Made by a program: the position numbers and the translations under genes. This document shows, in pieces, positions 14,596 to 23,999 of a DNA stretch of 33,467 nt; position 1 is the stretch's first letter, and each line of letters begins with the position of its first letter. This stretch comes from Clostridiales bacterium (GTDB lineage Bacteria > Bacillota > Clostridia > Christensenellales > Borkfalkiaceae): positions 1 through 33,467 of the forward strand of contig SVHZ01000021.1 in assembly GCA_015055525.1 (NCBI GenBank). The letters run 5' to 3'. The notes under the pieces are model-generated. The model worked only from the letters and a program-made list of their open reading frames with translations, ran no database searches and was not told the origin of the DNA.

Positions 14596-17500
14596 TCAAA
14601 TCTCTTCATCTTGATTAACCGGCACTTCGGTTTCATCTTCGGTAACCGCTACCTCAGATTCTTCTTCCGCTGGTTCTTCAACTTGATTAACTTCATCATT
14701 AGAACTTTCTTCAATCGGATTTATTTCTTCAGAATAATCGTCTTCAGTAGGTTCGTCTTGTTCAGTTCGATCGTCTTTTGACATAAGATCTTCGCCATCG
14801 GTAATCTTTTCTCCGCGCAAATATCTCTTCCAGAACCTTGGAGTCTTCATAGGATCATAAAGTTCACTAGGCTCATCGTCAGAAATTACGTTATCAATTT
14901 CAGAATCATTGATAATTTCAGTATACTTTTTACGCATGAACGCAAAACTTGAGTTATCGGTAGCGTCTTCGCCTTCAACAGACTCGGTAATTTGCTCTAC
15001 GTCGGCAAGCATATTGACGTCGTACTTTTCTTTAATTAAATCAATTTTAGCGTCGTATCCTTTGAGTTTCAAATACTTAATTTCTTCAAATTCAAGTTGA
15101 GCGTCAGCGTAAGATATAAGCAACTCGTTATCGTGTTGCCACATCTTAATTATACCTCTTAAGATAGAACACTCAATAGCCATTCTTGGAGTTTCTGCTT
15201 CAACGTATATTTCGCGCGAATCAAAGTCAACTCTATAATTGATTTGAGATGCCGTCATATCTTCTTTATTAAACAAGCCGTCGTTAAACTTAACGGTAGA
15301 AGTTCCAAACATAACGTCAGGATATTCTTTTTCAAGATATGCTCTAACTGCTTTTTCTGCTTGTAAAAGTTCATCGGCAGTTCTAACGCTTTGCTTATCG
15401 CAGTCAACGCAAATAAATCTACCGTCGTCAAGTTTAAGATATCTTCCGCTTTCTAATACGTTACCGCAGAACGAGCATCTTTCAGGATTTTCTTCAACGA
15501 TATTATCCCCGGCAGTTTCATAATCATGAACGCCAACTTCACTTAAAATGATATTGTAATCACCCAAGAGTTCACAGCATTTTTCAACGTCGAAACACTC
15601 GGCAAGTTTATCCGCTCCAAAGTAGATGTAATGATTAAGTTCAGGGCGAAGTTTTAACCAATGAAGGTACGAATATACGTTTGCTAAGAACTCGTGCATG
15701 TAATGACCAAACTTATCGTAGAACCAGTCGAGAACGCCTACGTCTTCCATACAGTCGTTGATAAACAAGAACTTCATTTCCCTCTTGTAACTTTCATCGC
15801 CTTCTTCCTTTACAATACTTAAATTAGTAAGATACGGATATAACGATTTAACTCTACCTAAATAATCATTAGGCTCGTTATTTGCGCTGTACGGCATAAT
15901 ATTTTCAAGTACAGGACAAATTGAAATACAATGATAAGTTTTTGGGAATATCGTACGAATAAATTCATTGAATACCGCGCTTAACAACAATCTCATCTCG
16001 TCGGTACAATCCATTCTAGTCTTCAAAGATACGTATAACACTTTTCCGTTTTTAATATTTCTAGCGTTATCGTCAACTAAAACTTTGTCAAGGTGAGGAT
16101 TACCCACCGCCCCTCTAACAAAATCCAACGTTTGGCAGTTAGATAAAAGGCTATAAAAACCGTAAGTTTCACCACGGAAATCAACGTTATGCATACTAAC
16201 GCGAATTTCTTCAAGCATACCTTCAGTCTTATGGAACACACCTTCAATACCTACGGCTCCGTTATCTTTTTCGATAGCGTATCTTCTCATGAAGATAGTG
16301 TCAAGGCAGTTTTTGAAGGTTACGTTTTCGTGCCTTAAGAAAAGAATTTTATTATCTTGAGATATTCTTTCTATTTCGTATTCAATGTTATTATAAACAA
16401 TGCTTTGACCAACTACGTATTCTAATGGAACGCGTACCGGGAAAGTTTCAAGTTCGCCAATAATTTGGTCGTTAATGCAAAGTTTAACTCTTTCGTTACA
16501 CTTATAAACTTTAGATAAAATTTCTTTAACGTGCTTGAATTGAATTCTCTTATCTTTAACCAAAGAGTAACCGTCGTAATCTGCTGCGTCGATAATAATA
16601 TAATAATCTTTAACTCTTCTTGCAATACTCTCTTCAACGGGGGTATCCGCGTCATCGTATAATGCGGCAAGAAGATACGCTGCAAGTATTTCAACGTTCA
16701 CGTCTAAAAACTCACCCAACTCAACAGGTTTAGAGCAATACGGGCATAACGGAGAATCTTCACGTTGTTTTGAAATTTCCATTACGGAGAGCATCTTATT
16801 TTCAAATTCCGAAATGCTCATACCTTCATCGGTCGTTGCATCGCAGAATAATTTTAAGAAACTCAATTTTGCTTTGTTAACGTGCTCTGAAACTCTAGGT
16901 TGAATAAACGAAGATCTATTGATATATTCTTCCGAAATAATTCTATCCATAAAGTACTCGCGGAGTAAATACGGATGACTAATTATATGTACTAATGATT
17001 TTTCAGTTCCCCTAAATCTCGTAGCGGTATATAACGCTGCGGAAAGGTTACTTCTATCATCGGTATAAATCATATAATTGATTCTCGGAAGAGGTTGTTT
17101 ATAGAACTTGTTTATTTCTATATCGTGAGAATCTAAAACGTCTCTTTCAGAACGATCAAGAACGCAAGGAGTAACAACTCTAACCCCGTCTACACCGTGA
17201 TTTACCGCTTGTTCAGCAATCATAGTTTCAAGGTTAGTAAGAGTTTGACCATGCCTATTATAAACGACGTTTCTCTTGCTTTCTTTATTCCATAAAGTAT
17301 AAGAAACCGCTTCGTTTTCATTTGCACTTGAAAAACTAAGAACGTCGTCTAAGCAGAAGAATCTTGGTAAAGTTGATGCGGTAAAACCACGAATAATAGC
17401 CTTAGTTAAGAATATGAATCTTACTCTATCGTTACTTGCTTTTTGTAAGCGTTTTGCAATAACTGGGCATAAGTAACTTTCAAGTTCAATCATCGTGTCT

Positions 17501-19002
17501 GCATCGATAAACACAGCGTTGCTTACTTCATCGAAGAAAGATGGGTAGTTTTCTACCATTTCATCATTTTTGAAATCTTCAGGGGTAGCAACTAATACGT
17601 CTGCCTGGTCAAGCCTTTCTTCACTTGTATAAACTCTCCAAGTGCAATCTTCAGACGCATCAATTAAACTCATAAGAGCGTCGCTAATATATTTTCTAAG
17701 CGCTAAAACTCTACTCTTATCCGACAAGATAAATACCATACGCATACCTGAAAGTAATCTAGTATAGGTATAATGAATTAAATAATCGCCAAATTCAGAA
17801 TAGAAAGATGCGCAGAAATATACGTTTTTATCGTTATAAGAAGAATCTAAACACTCCATATAACTGTGAACGATTCTACCCGATTTTTCCTTCATTCTAT
17901 TTTGAATAAAGTCAAGAGCGCTCGCGTAAGGTCTATTAGTGCATTGATACGGAACTGCAGTATCTTGACCTGCTTCGGGATAATAGCGAAGATTGTGTTC
18001 GCCGTCAAAACGTCTTTGAATTTCAAGATGAAGCGCACGAAGATCGCTTTCAATCTTTTCTTTCTTCTCTTGTCTTTTTTGTTCTTCTTGTTCTTCAACT
18101 TCATCAACTTCTCTAATTTTAGTGTTAAAGAAATTACAAATTTCTTGTAAAATAATTAAAGAAATGAAGGGATATAAATACCAGTCTTGGAATTGCAAAA
18201 TATCAACCAAGATAAAGTATACGAAATCAGGAGCAACAAAGAATACTCCCCATAAAAGAAGAATAAATATTAACGCATATAAAACTTCAACTAAATAGAT
18301 AAAGCCTTGCAATACGTTTTTAGTACGGATTACCCAGTTTTTTGCATAAACAAAATCTGGTTTTTCAAAGAATATAGACCAAAGAGCAGTCCTAATTTTT
18401 CCGCGCGGAGATTTTTTCAAAATTTCGCGTTCACGAACTAAAATTCTCTTTTTATCTTCAACTTCTTTGTCGTTTTCCTTCTTTTCGCCTTCCGTGGCAT
18501 TTTCATTGTTTTCTTTAGATTCAGAATCTTCAGTTACTTCGACCTTCATCTTTCTACCACAAGTCGGGCAACGTTTCTTTTTCTTTCTTCTAGGGCGTTT
18601 ACCAAGACCGTACGCAGGGTCTAAAATACACACTTTCAATAAAAGTTTAAGGAAAGAATAACCGTAAATAATAATTACGTTTACTATTACAACTATTGCT
18701 ACCGTAGATATAAAGTCTACGTTAGAAGGTATTTTCTCTGATATTTTAGCAAATAAATCGTTGATAAAAGAAACGTTCAATACTGCATTTGAAAGCGAAT
18801 TCAAAATTTTTAAGAGCAATAATACTACCACGCAGAAAAGCGTTGACAATAACACGAAATATAAATTCTTTTTATTGTTAGGTTCGCTATATTTTAGAGC
18901 GTGAATAGTAGAAAACTTTTTAATCTTTGCCCCAAACGGAAACATAGGGAAAAAGATTATAAGAGCAATTAAAATAATTGCAATTATTTTAATAGCAGTC
19001 AT
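14596..19002 (-). CDS. Large multi-pass membrane protein with degenerate helicase-like and zinc-finger domains
   Basis: A 1468-residue protein without an overall known name. Hydrophobic helices occur near residues 4-22, 44-66, 95-121 and in a cluster around 225-290. A CPTC pair follows the third helix and a glutamate/lysine coiled coil follows the cluster. Residues about 380-560 resemble a superfamily 2 helicase: DVLVATPED at 468-476, VFIDADTM around Asp500-Ala-Asp502 in place of DEAD, and RFIFLTKA in place of the SAT motif. No Walker A loop is visible, so ATPase activity is unlikely. Single CPYC pair mid-protein; a full CxxC-CxxC zinc knuckle at Cys1176, Cys1179 and near 1198-1201. After it, ILRGIIKMWQHDN (around 1280-1292) resembles a DA1-like zinc peptidase helix that has lost HExxH. 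The last 80 residues are strongly acidic. Confidence 0.6.
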   Translation of the reverse strand: MTAIKIIAIILIALIIFFPMFPFGAKIKKFSTIHALKYSEPNNKKNLYFVLLSTLFCVVVLLLLKILNSLSNAVLNVSFINDLFAKISEKIPSNVDFISTVAIVVIVNVIIIYGYSFLKLLLKVCILDPAYGLGKRPRRKKKKRCPTCGRKMKVEVTEDSESKENNENATEGEKKENDKEVEDKKRILVREREILKKSPRGKIRTALWSIFFEKPDFVYAKNWVIRTKNVLQGFIYLVEVLYALIFILLLWGVFFVAPDFVYFILVDILQFQDWYLYPFISLIILQEICNFFNTKIREVDEVEEQEEQKRQEKKEKIESDLRALHLEIQRRFDGEHNLRYYPEAGQDTAVPYQCTNRPYASALDFIQNRMKEKSGRIVHSYMECLDSSYNDKNVYFCASFYSEFGDYLIHYTYTRLLSGMRMVFILSDKSRVLALRKYISDALMSLIDASEDCTWRVYTSEERLDQADVLVATPEDFKNDEMVENYPSFFDEVSNAVFIDADTMIELESYLCPVIAKRLQKASNDRVRFIFLTKAIIRGFTASTLPRFFCLDDVLSFSSANENEAVSYTLWNKESKRNVVYNRHGQTLTNLETMIAEQAVNHGVDGVRVVTPCVLDRSERDVLDSHDIEINKFYKQPLPRINYMIYTDDRSNLSAALYTATRFRGTEKSLVHIISHPYLLREYFMDRIISEEYINRSSFIQPRVSEHVNKAKLSFLKLFCDATTDEGMSISEFENKMLSVMEISKQREDSPLCPYCSKPVELGEFLDVNVEILAAYLLAALYDDADTPVEESIARRVKDYYIIIDAADYDGYSLVKDKRIQFKHVKEILSKVYKCNERVKLCINDQIIGELETFPVRVPLEYVVGQSIVYNNIEYEIERISQDNKILFLRHENVTFKNCLDTIFMRRYAIEKDNGAVGIEGVFHKTEGMLEEIRVSMHNVDFRGETYGFYSLLSNCQTLDFVRGAVGNPHLDKVLVDDNARNIKNGKVLYVSLKTRMDCTDEMRLLLSAVFNEFIRTIFPKTYHCISICPVLENIMPYSANNEPNDYLGRVKSLYPYLTNLSIVKEEGDESYKREMKFLFINDCMEDVGVLDWFYDKFGHYMHEFLANVYSYLHWLKLRPELNHYIYFGADKLAECFDVEKCCELLGDYNIILSEVGVHDYETAGDNIVEENPERCSFCGNVLESGRYLKLDDGRFICVDCDKQSVRTADELLQAEKAVRAYLEKEYPDVMFGTSTVKFNDGLFNKEDMTASQINYRVDFDSREIYVEAETPRMAIECSILRGIIKMWQHDNELLISYADAQLEFEEIKYLKLKGYDAKIDLIKEKYDVNMLADVEQITESVEGEDATDNSSFAFMRKKYTEIINDSEIDNVISDDEPSELYDPMKTPRFWKRYLRGEKITDGEDLMSKDDRTEQDEPTEDDYSEEINPIEESSNDEVNQVEEPAEEESEVAVTEDETEVPVNQDEEI

Positions 19003-19005
19003 AAA

Positions 19006-21177
19006 TTATCTAACCCCCTTGTCATCCTTTATAAGTAACGATTCAATTGCGTCTAATGAAAATACTTTGTAGATTTTATTTTCGTTAGCAAAAATCGGTT
19101 TGAGCATATTGAACTCTCTTTCAACGATTACGTTATTATCAATAACCGGATGAACGCCTAAATTGTTCAAAATAGTTCCTAAACAATTTTCAAGGTCGTC
19201 AAGAGTCTTTCTATGCTTATCAATGTTTTTATCTTTCTTCAAATTAAATTCGTATAAGAACAATACTTGTCTTATCTCATATCTAAGTTCTTCGATTGCG
19301 ATAAGATCAACTTCGTATCTTCTTCTGAGTTCTAAAAGGGCTATCTTTTTCTTGGTAAGGCAATCCTTATAACACTCATACATCAAGCGTTTCATTTTAT
19401 TCATCTTCTTAATCGACGGCAATACCGCTATTAAGAAAGAAAGAATAAATAAACCTAGGAAAGTTCCAGAACACAATAATATTGTCATTATAGTTCCAAA
19501 ACTAAAACCCGTTATTGATTTTCCAACAATGTATGGAACTAATACGGTTGCAAGCGTTAAAATTAAGAAAATTATATCGCCGATAGTTCCTCTTTGAAGA
19601 ACCTTTTTCGCTTCTAAATATTTTTCGTAATACTTTTTAGCAGATTTTTGTTCTTCTTCAAACTTTTGAACTGAATATTCAGCCTCTAAAACCTTTGCCA
19701 TAAGATTTGAAATCTCATCTTCTTTTTGACCGATTACGAAATCCAATTCTTGTTTAGGTGGGCATTGGTTAGTTTTTTCAAGCCTATCCGTCTTAATTTT
19801 ATCCTTAAAATCATCTTCAATATCTTGTTCAGTTACTTCATTTCTCTTTTTAAGATATTTAGATAAAATTTCATCAAATTCTTTCTTATCTTCATCGATA
19901 AAAATATTCTCTCCCTTTTTACCCATTGATAAAATGAAGTCAAACTGCTTATCGATTGAATCTTTAACTTCGTTGTTAGGAACAACTACTCTTGCTCTTA
20001 CTTTAGAAAATTCTTCTTCCGGAGATTCCTTCTTTTTCTTTTCATTTTTAGGTTCTTTTCTAAAAATACTCTTCAAAGAATAGTAAAAAGAATTGTTTTC
20101 CTTTGCAACTTTTTTAGCCTTAACTATCTTATTCCAAGAGTTAAGTAAAAGATCTCTAAGTTCATTGGGATCAATTTTAGATACGTCAACTAACCCGTCT
20201 TCCTTGAACGAATCTTCTCTTTCATAAAGGCGAACAAGGTTAAGATAAAGAGCAAGGTTTTCAAACGCTGCTTTTGCTGGGCTACCGCCTAAACTTGTAC
20301 TGTGGAAATAACGGTGAATTCTCTTGCTTTTTATTGATCTATCGTGGAAAGCCTCAAAGAATTGACGAGTTGAAACGCCTTCCCCTTTATTAACTTCAAT
20401 AATGTAAGGATAGTCGTAAATATCGAATTTCAAAGATAAATTTGGAGTACAATGCAAGTTGAATTCACTATAAGTTTTTTCTTCATTTACCTTTTTAACT
20501 TCTATTTTTTTAGTTTTAATAATATCAAGACTATCTTCTAAAACTTGAATTTCTTCTATTACTTTTTCTTTTTCAGATTTAGAAAGATTTTCATATAGAC
20601 GCTTGTTTAATTCGTCTAATTTAGATCTCATGTTCTCGCAATCTTGAAGAGTGTAAACGTTTCCGTCGGCAGATTCGTATACCGTTTCGTAATCTTTAAC
20701 GTAACACTTTTTAACGCCTTTGAAACCACTTTCTTCGTTTGGAAAAACAACTTGATCAACTTGATCTTTCAAATTATCTATATTTTCAATAACTTCAACG
20801 CTTCCGCCTTTTATGTAGAACACTTCGTAACTAGCGCTAAATAGTTCTTGTTTTTCTAATGCGTAAAAGAGCCTATCGTTCAAATAAGCTTCAATATACG
20901 GCAAATACATGCTCCATTCTACGCCCTTGTCTTCAAAGTAACCTTCTCTACCGTAAGGAATACGAATTCTATCATACCCAAAAAAGTCTACCACTACGGC
21001 TACTCTAAACTCTTCAGACTCTATCGCGCCTTGCTTTTTCTTTATATATTCAATACATTTATTAACTTCATCTAAATGAACGTTTAACCATTGTATCTTT
21101 TTATAACCGGCAAGTTTGAACAATTGATCGCTGTCAAACGTTCTATTTTCCGATGTGTTTATAACGTAAGTTATCAT
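19006..21177 (-). CDS. Coiled-coil protein with a C-terminal membrane hairpin, unknown function
   Basis: A 723-residue protein that I do not recognise. Residues 1 to about 160 look like a compact alpha/beta domain (MITYVINTSENRTFD, then VAVVVDFFGYDRIRIPYG). Charged helical and probable coiled-coil segments follow at about 180-240 and 460-525, with a lysine/glutamate-rich linker near 375-400 (KKKKESPEEE). Two hydrophobic helices near 533-553 and 558-582 form a membrane hairpin, so both ends lie on the same, presumably cytoplasmic, side. A further helical stretch ends the protein. It lies 21 bases after the second tubulin-like gene and 3 bases before the 1468-residue gene, so it probably links the tubulin-like proteins to the membrane. 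Confidence 0.7.
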   Translation of the reverse strand: MITYVINTSENRTFDSDQLFKLAGYKKIQWLNVHLDEVNKCIEYIKKKQGAIESEEFRVAVVVDFFGYDRIRIPYGREGYFEDKGVEWSMYLPYIEAYLNDRLFYALEKQELFSASYEVFYIKGGSVEVIENIDNLKDQVDQVVFPNEESGFKGVKKCYVKDYETVYESADGNVYTLQDCENMRSKLDELNKRLYENLSKSEKEKVIEEIQVLEDSLDIIKTKKIEVKKVNEEKTYSEFNLHCTPNLSLKFDIYDYPYIIEVNKGEGVSTRQFFEAFHDRSIKSKRIHRYFHSTSLGGSPAKAAFENLALYLNLVRLYEREDSFKEDGLVDVSKIDPNELRDLLLNSWNKIVKAKKVAKENNSFYYSLKSIFRKEPKNEKKKKESPEEEFSKVRARVVVPNNEVKDSIDKQFDFILSMGKKGENIFIDEDKKEFDEILSKYLKKRNEVTEQDIEDDFKDKIKTDRLEKTNQCPPKQELDFVIGQKEDEISNLMAKVLEAEYSVQKFEEEQKSAKKYYEKYLEAKKVLQRGTIGDIIFLILTLATVLVPYIVGKSITGFSFGTIMTILLCSGTFLGLFILSFLIAVLPSIKKMNKMKRLMYECYKDCLTKKKIALLELRRRYEVDLIAIEELRYEIRQVLFLYEFNLKKDKNIDKHRKTLDDLENCLGTILNNLGVHPVIDNNVIVEREFNMLKPIFANENKIYKVFSLDAIESLLIKDDKGVR

Positions 21178-21198
21178 ACTGTTACCCTTTTTTTATTT

Positions 21199-23931
21199 TT
21201 ATATGTTACAAAGTTCCGTTTTCCCATCTAACAAGTAGATGTGAGGATTCCACATTTCGGAAGAGTATTCCGATTTGTTATTAATTGCTTTTTGATATTC
21301 CGCTTTATATAGAGCAATATCGTTTTCGCTATTAATCTTAATTATCGAATCTAAATTAACAGCACATTTTTTTGCTATTACAAATAATTCGGAATTTGAA
21401 AGCCCGTCAAATATAGTTACTTGCGTTTCAAAATCGCCCATATTTGAAAGCAACTCTTCAAACGCTTTATCAAGCGCAGTTTCGCGAAGTAATAATTCGT
21501 TGCTTTTACTTAAAACGTATTCGGCAACTTCTTTTGATATATAAAGAGTTCTACCTTCAATTTCCGTAGGCTTATTTGCAGTTATGAAATGAGGTCTTAT
21601 GTTGCTAGCACGTTTTAAGAGTGAATTTATATAATTATCAATTTTCGGCTCGCACATTGCTGATAAAACGTTCTTCGTTTCAAGATTTTTGTAAAAATTG
21701 CTTTGTTTAAGAAGTTGTTTTTCGCTTGTAAACAATTTATCAGTAATATCGTTTAAGTCGTTACCTATCTCATCTTCTAAATCTTTAACGAATTCAAATA
21801 CTATTTTGCCATATTTATCATCGATATCTGAAAAATAATTATTGCCGAATTCTTTTTGATAATCGTTAACGTCTTTAAGTCTTTCAGTTTGACTTGAACG
21901 CGCGTTATAAACTACGGTTGAAGTTTCATCATTACTCGTTAAATCAATTAATTCGTTATTTAATTTATTGCTAATTAAACGAGTATTTTCATATAATTTA
22001 CGATAATTATTAATTAATATTTCTATCGCATTTGTAAATTTTGAAATAAATATTCCATAAATTACGTCAACGCAATTATTAAGAGCGTTTTTCAAATCTG
22101 AAATTAAATAAAATTCTTCTTTTTTAGGATATTTTATTTCGTAAATATTTTTAATTTTCTTTTTATTATTAATTATATTTTCTTGCTCGATTTTTTTCGT
22201 TTCAAAAACATTAATTAATCGATAAGAAGAAAGACTTCCATAACCCTTTTTAGTCAATAATAAATCTTTTAATTCTAAAATTTTAATTGGAGTTTCTTTA
22301 TCAATTATCGAGCGTTGAATTTCTGCATCGCTGAGTTTTGAATACGCTCTTTGCCTATGGCAAAGAATATTAAATATATGCGATAATTTAACTAAAGCAA
22401 GCGTCGGATGAATATATTTATCGTCAATTTTAATAATATTTTCAATAGATAATTTATCATCTTCAAAAATTAATTTTTCAATTTCATTATTATTAAAATA
22501 TTCTTCAATTAAATTATCTAAAAAACATTTAATTTTATTATAAATATCTTTGTAATAAACAATAAATTCATTTAATTTTTCTTTTTTATTTTTACTATTA
22601 AATGTAATTTTATTTTCTTCTTTTTTTGTAAAATAAGAATTATTTAATTTATTGTTAATTTCTATAAATTCTGCGTTTTGTTTAATTAATTCATTAAAAT
22701 ATTTTCTAATTAAATCGCAATATTTTATTTCGCTATCGTTAAACGAAATATCTTCGCCAAAATCGTAATTTTCATTACGGTTTAATAAAATAGACGGTTT
22801 ATCTAATTTTTCATCATATAAACTTTCAACTCGTTTAATAACGGCATGCGTAAACTCTTCAGTTTCGCTAATTTTTTCTTTTGAATTACCGCTTAAATAG
22901 TTGCCGTTTAGCGCTTGTTCAAACAGGCTATATGCTTTATTAAACTCATCGTTTATCTTTTTATTCGTTATATATTTGGAAACGTAATTAACGTTATTTT
23001 CTAAGTTATAATTTAGTTCGGAAACACAGAAACTACTATAAATTCCCATATCGTCGAACGATTTGTTTTTTTCTAAATTAACAAGCCCTTTGTGATAATA
23101 GTAAATATACGAGCAAACAGTTAATCTAAAATTATCAACAGACGTAACACCCGGCATTCTATCAAATAATACTATATCGTTAAACGGCGCGCAAGCCTTA
23201 TAATTATATTCACCGCTCGTTCCATTAAATAATTCACCAAACGGCATATTATCTCCGCCAATATTTAATTTATGAGTTTCTCGTTTGAAAGCAACGGCGT
23301 TTACGGTATTAATTTCAGAAAGCGTTGCGTAAGCGTTTGCATACGCTTTAGTTTTTAATTCTGCGTTAAGTGATACTGCAAATATATCTGGTGTTGACGC
23401 AAAGTATATTGTTTTGTAATTTTTATAATTAAGTTCTCTAAATGATTTTTTGAAATATAAAGATATTGGAAGGGTCAATGCGGTAGACGTTCCACCTGCA
23501 AGCGAACCAACGAAATAAATCTCGCTTTCAACGCTTGGATTAAACGCAATTTTTTCAATAAAAGAGTCTAAAGTCTTTTTATTGTTCTCATCACACATAA
23601 AGTTTATAAAGCAAATATACGCTTTTAATCTCCAAAGTGATGAACCTCTGCTCATATGCAAGCATTTGGCATAATTGAGTTCAATGCTATCAAAATCTGA
23701 AAAAAGTTTAATGTTCTTCTTTTTCAATAAATTTGTTACGACAAAGTCAAAATTTCCTTGCGCTGACAAGTCGAACTTATAATCGCACGCATTGTCCCCT
23801 ATTTCGTAATTATCGGTATCAAAAGCAATCGAAACTACTGAAGACCCGTCTTTTTTCATTTTAAGACTGAGTTCTTCAGCTAACTTCGAACCATATCCAC
23901 CTAATCCAATTACGTAATATTTCTTTTCCAT
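21199..23931 (-). CDS. Second tubulin-like protein, degenerate GTP-binding loop
   Basis: A 910-residue paralogue of the neighbouring tubulin-like protein. The N-terminus keeps the Rossmann-type loop IGLGGYGSK and the strand VVSIAFDTDN. The tubulin signature loop, GGTGSG in the partner, reads GGTSTA at 146-151, so GTP hydrolysis may be weakened or lost. The segment KAYANAYATLSEINTVNAVA matches the partner's KIYANAYAIFRELNAINLVS. It ends shortly after SEMWNPH (Met893), a motif which the partner has near residue 948 before 300 further residues, so this copy lacks that extension. Residues about 400-660 are asparagine-, lysine- and isoleucine-rich and encoded by very AT-rich DNA. It is likely a regulatory or capping partner; inferred from the sequence. 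Confidence 0.82.
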   Translation of the reverse strand: MEKKYYVIGLGGYGSKLAEELSLKMKKDGSSVVSIAFDTDNYEIGDNACDYKFDLSAQGNFDFVVTNLLKKKNIKLFSDFDSIELNYAKCLHMSRGSSLWRLKAYICFINFMCDENNKKTLDSFIEKIAFNPSVESEIYFVGSLAGGTSTALTLPISLYFKKSFRELNYKNYKTIYFASTPDIFAVSLNAELKTKAYANAYATLSEINTVNAVAFKRETHKLNIGGDNMPFGELFNGTSGEYNYKACAPFNDIVLFDRMPGVTSVDNFRLTVCSYIYYYHKGLVNLEKNKSFDDMGIYSSFCVSELNYNLENNVNYVSKYITNKKINDEFNKAYSLFEQALNGNYLSGNSKEKISETEEFTHAVIKRVESLYDEKLDKPSILLNRNENYDFGEDISFNDSEIKYCDLIRKYFNELIKQNAEFIEINNKLNNSYFTKKEENKITFNSKNKKEKLNEFIVYYKDIYNKIKCFLDNLIEEYFNNNEIEKLIFEDDKLSIENIIKIDDKYIHPTLALVKLSHIFNILCHRQRAYSKLSDAEIQRSIIDKETPIKILELKDLLLTKKGYGSLSSYRLINVFETKKIEQENIINNKKKIKNIYEIKYPKKEEFYLISDLKNALNNCVDVIYGIFISKFTNAIEILINNYRKLYENTRLISNKLNNELIDLTSNDETSTVVYNARSSQTERLKDVNDYQKEFGNNYFSDIDDKYGKIVFEFVKDLEDEIGNDLNDITDKLFTSEKQLLKQSNFYKNLETKNVLSAMCEPKIDNYINSLLKRASNIRPHFITANKPTEIEGRTLYISKEVAEYVLSKSNELLLRETALDKAFEELLSNMGDFETQVTIFDGLSNSELFVIAKKCAVNLDSIIKINSENDIALYKAEYQKAINNKSEYSSEMWNPHIYLLDGKTELCNI

Positions 23932-23944
23932 AACCTTTATTTTC

Positions 23945-23970
23945 CCCGTCGGCAGTTTATTGCCGACGGG
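23945..23970. other. Strong hairpin between the two tubulin-like genes
   Basis: Arms CCCGTCGGCA (23945-23954) and TGCCGACGGG (23961-23970) enclose a 6-base loop. On the minus strand it is followed by GGAAAATAAAGG, with no T run, and then directly by the start of the second tubulin-like gene (ATG 13 bases beyond the stem). It may stabilise or separate the upstream message, or limit translation of the downstream gene, so that the two proteins are made in unequal amounts. Confidence 0.7.
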
Positions 23971-23999
23971 ATAAATTTAATTTTTAAGTTCTAAAATAA

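Noticed and set aside
13352-14599. TTG start at 14599 for the transglutaminase-like gene
   Set aside because: The codons after it are themselves the AAGGAGG ribosome binding site for the ATG at 14581.
14596-19002. Calling the 1468-residue protein an active DEAD-box helicase
   Set aside because: There is no Walker A loop and DEAD is changed to DAD, so only a fold resemblance is claimed.
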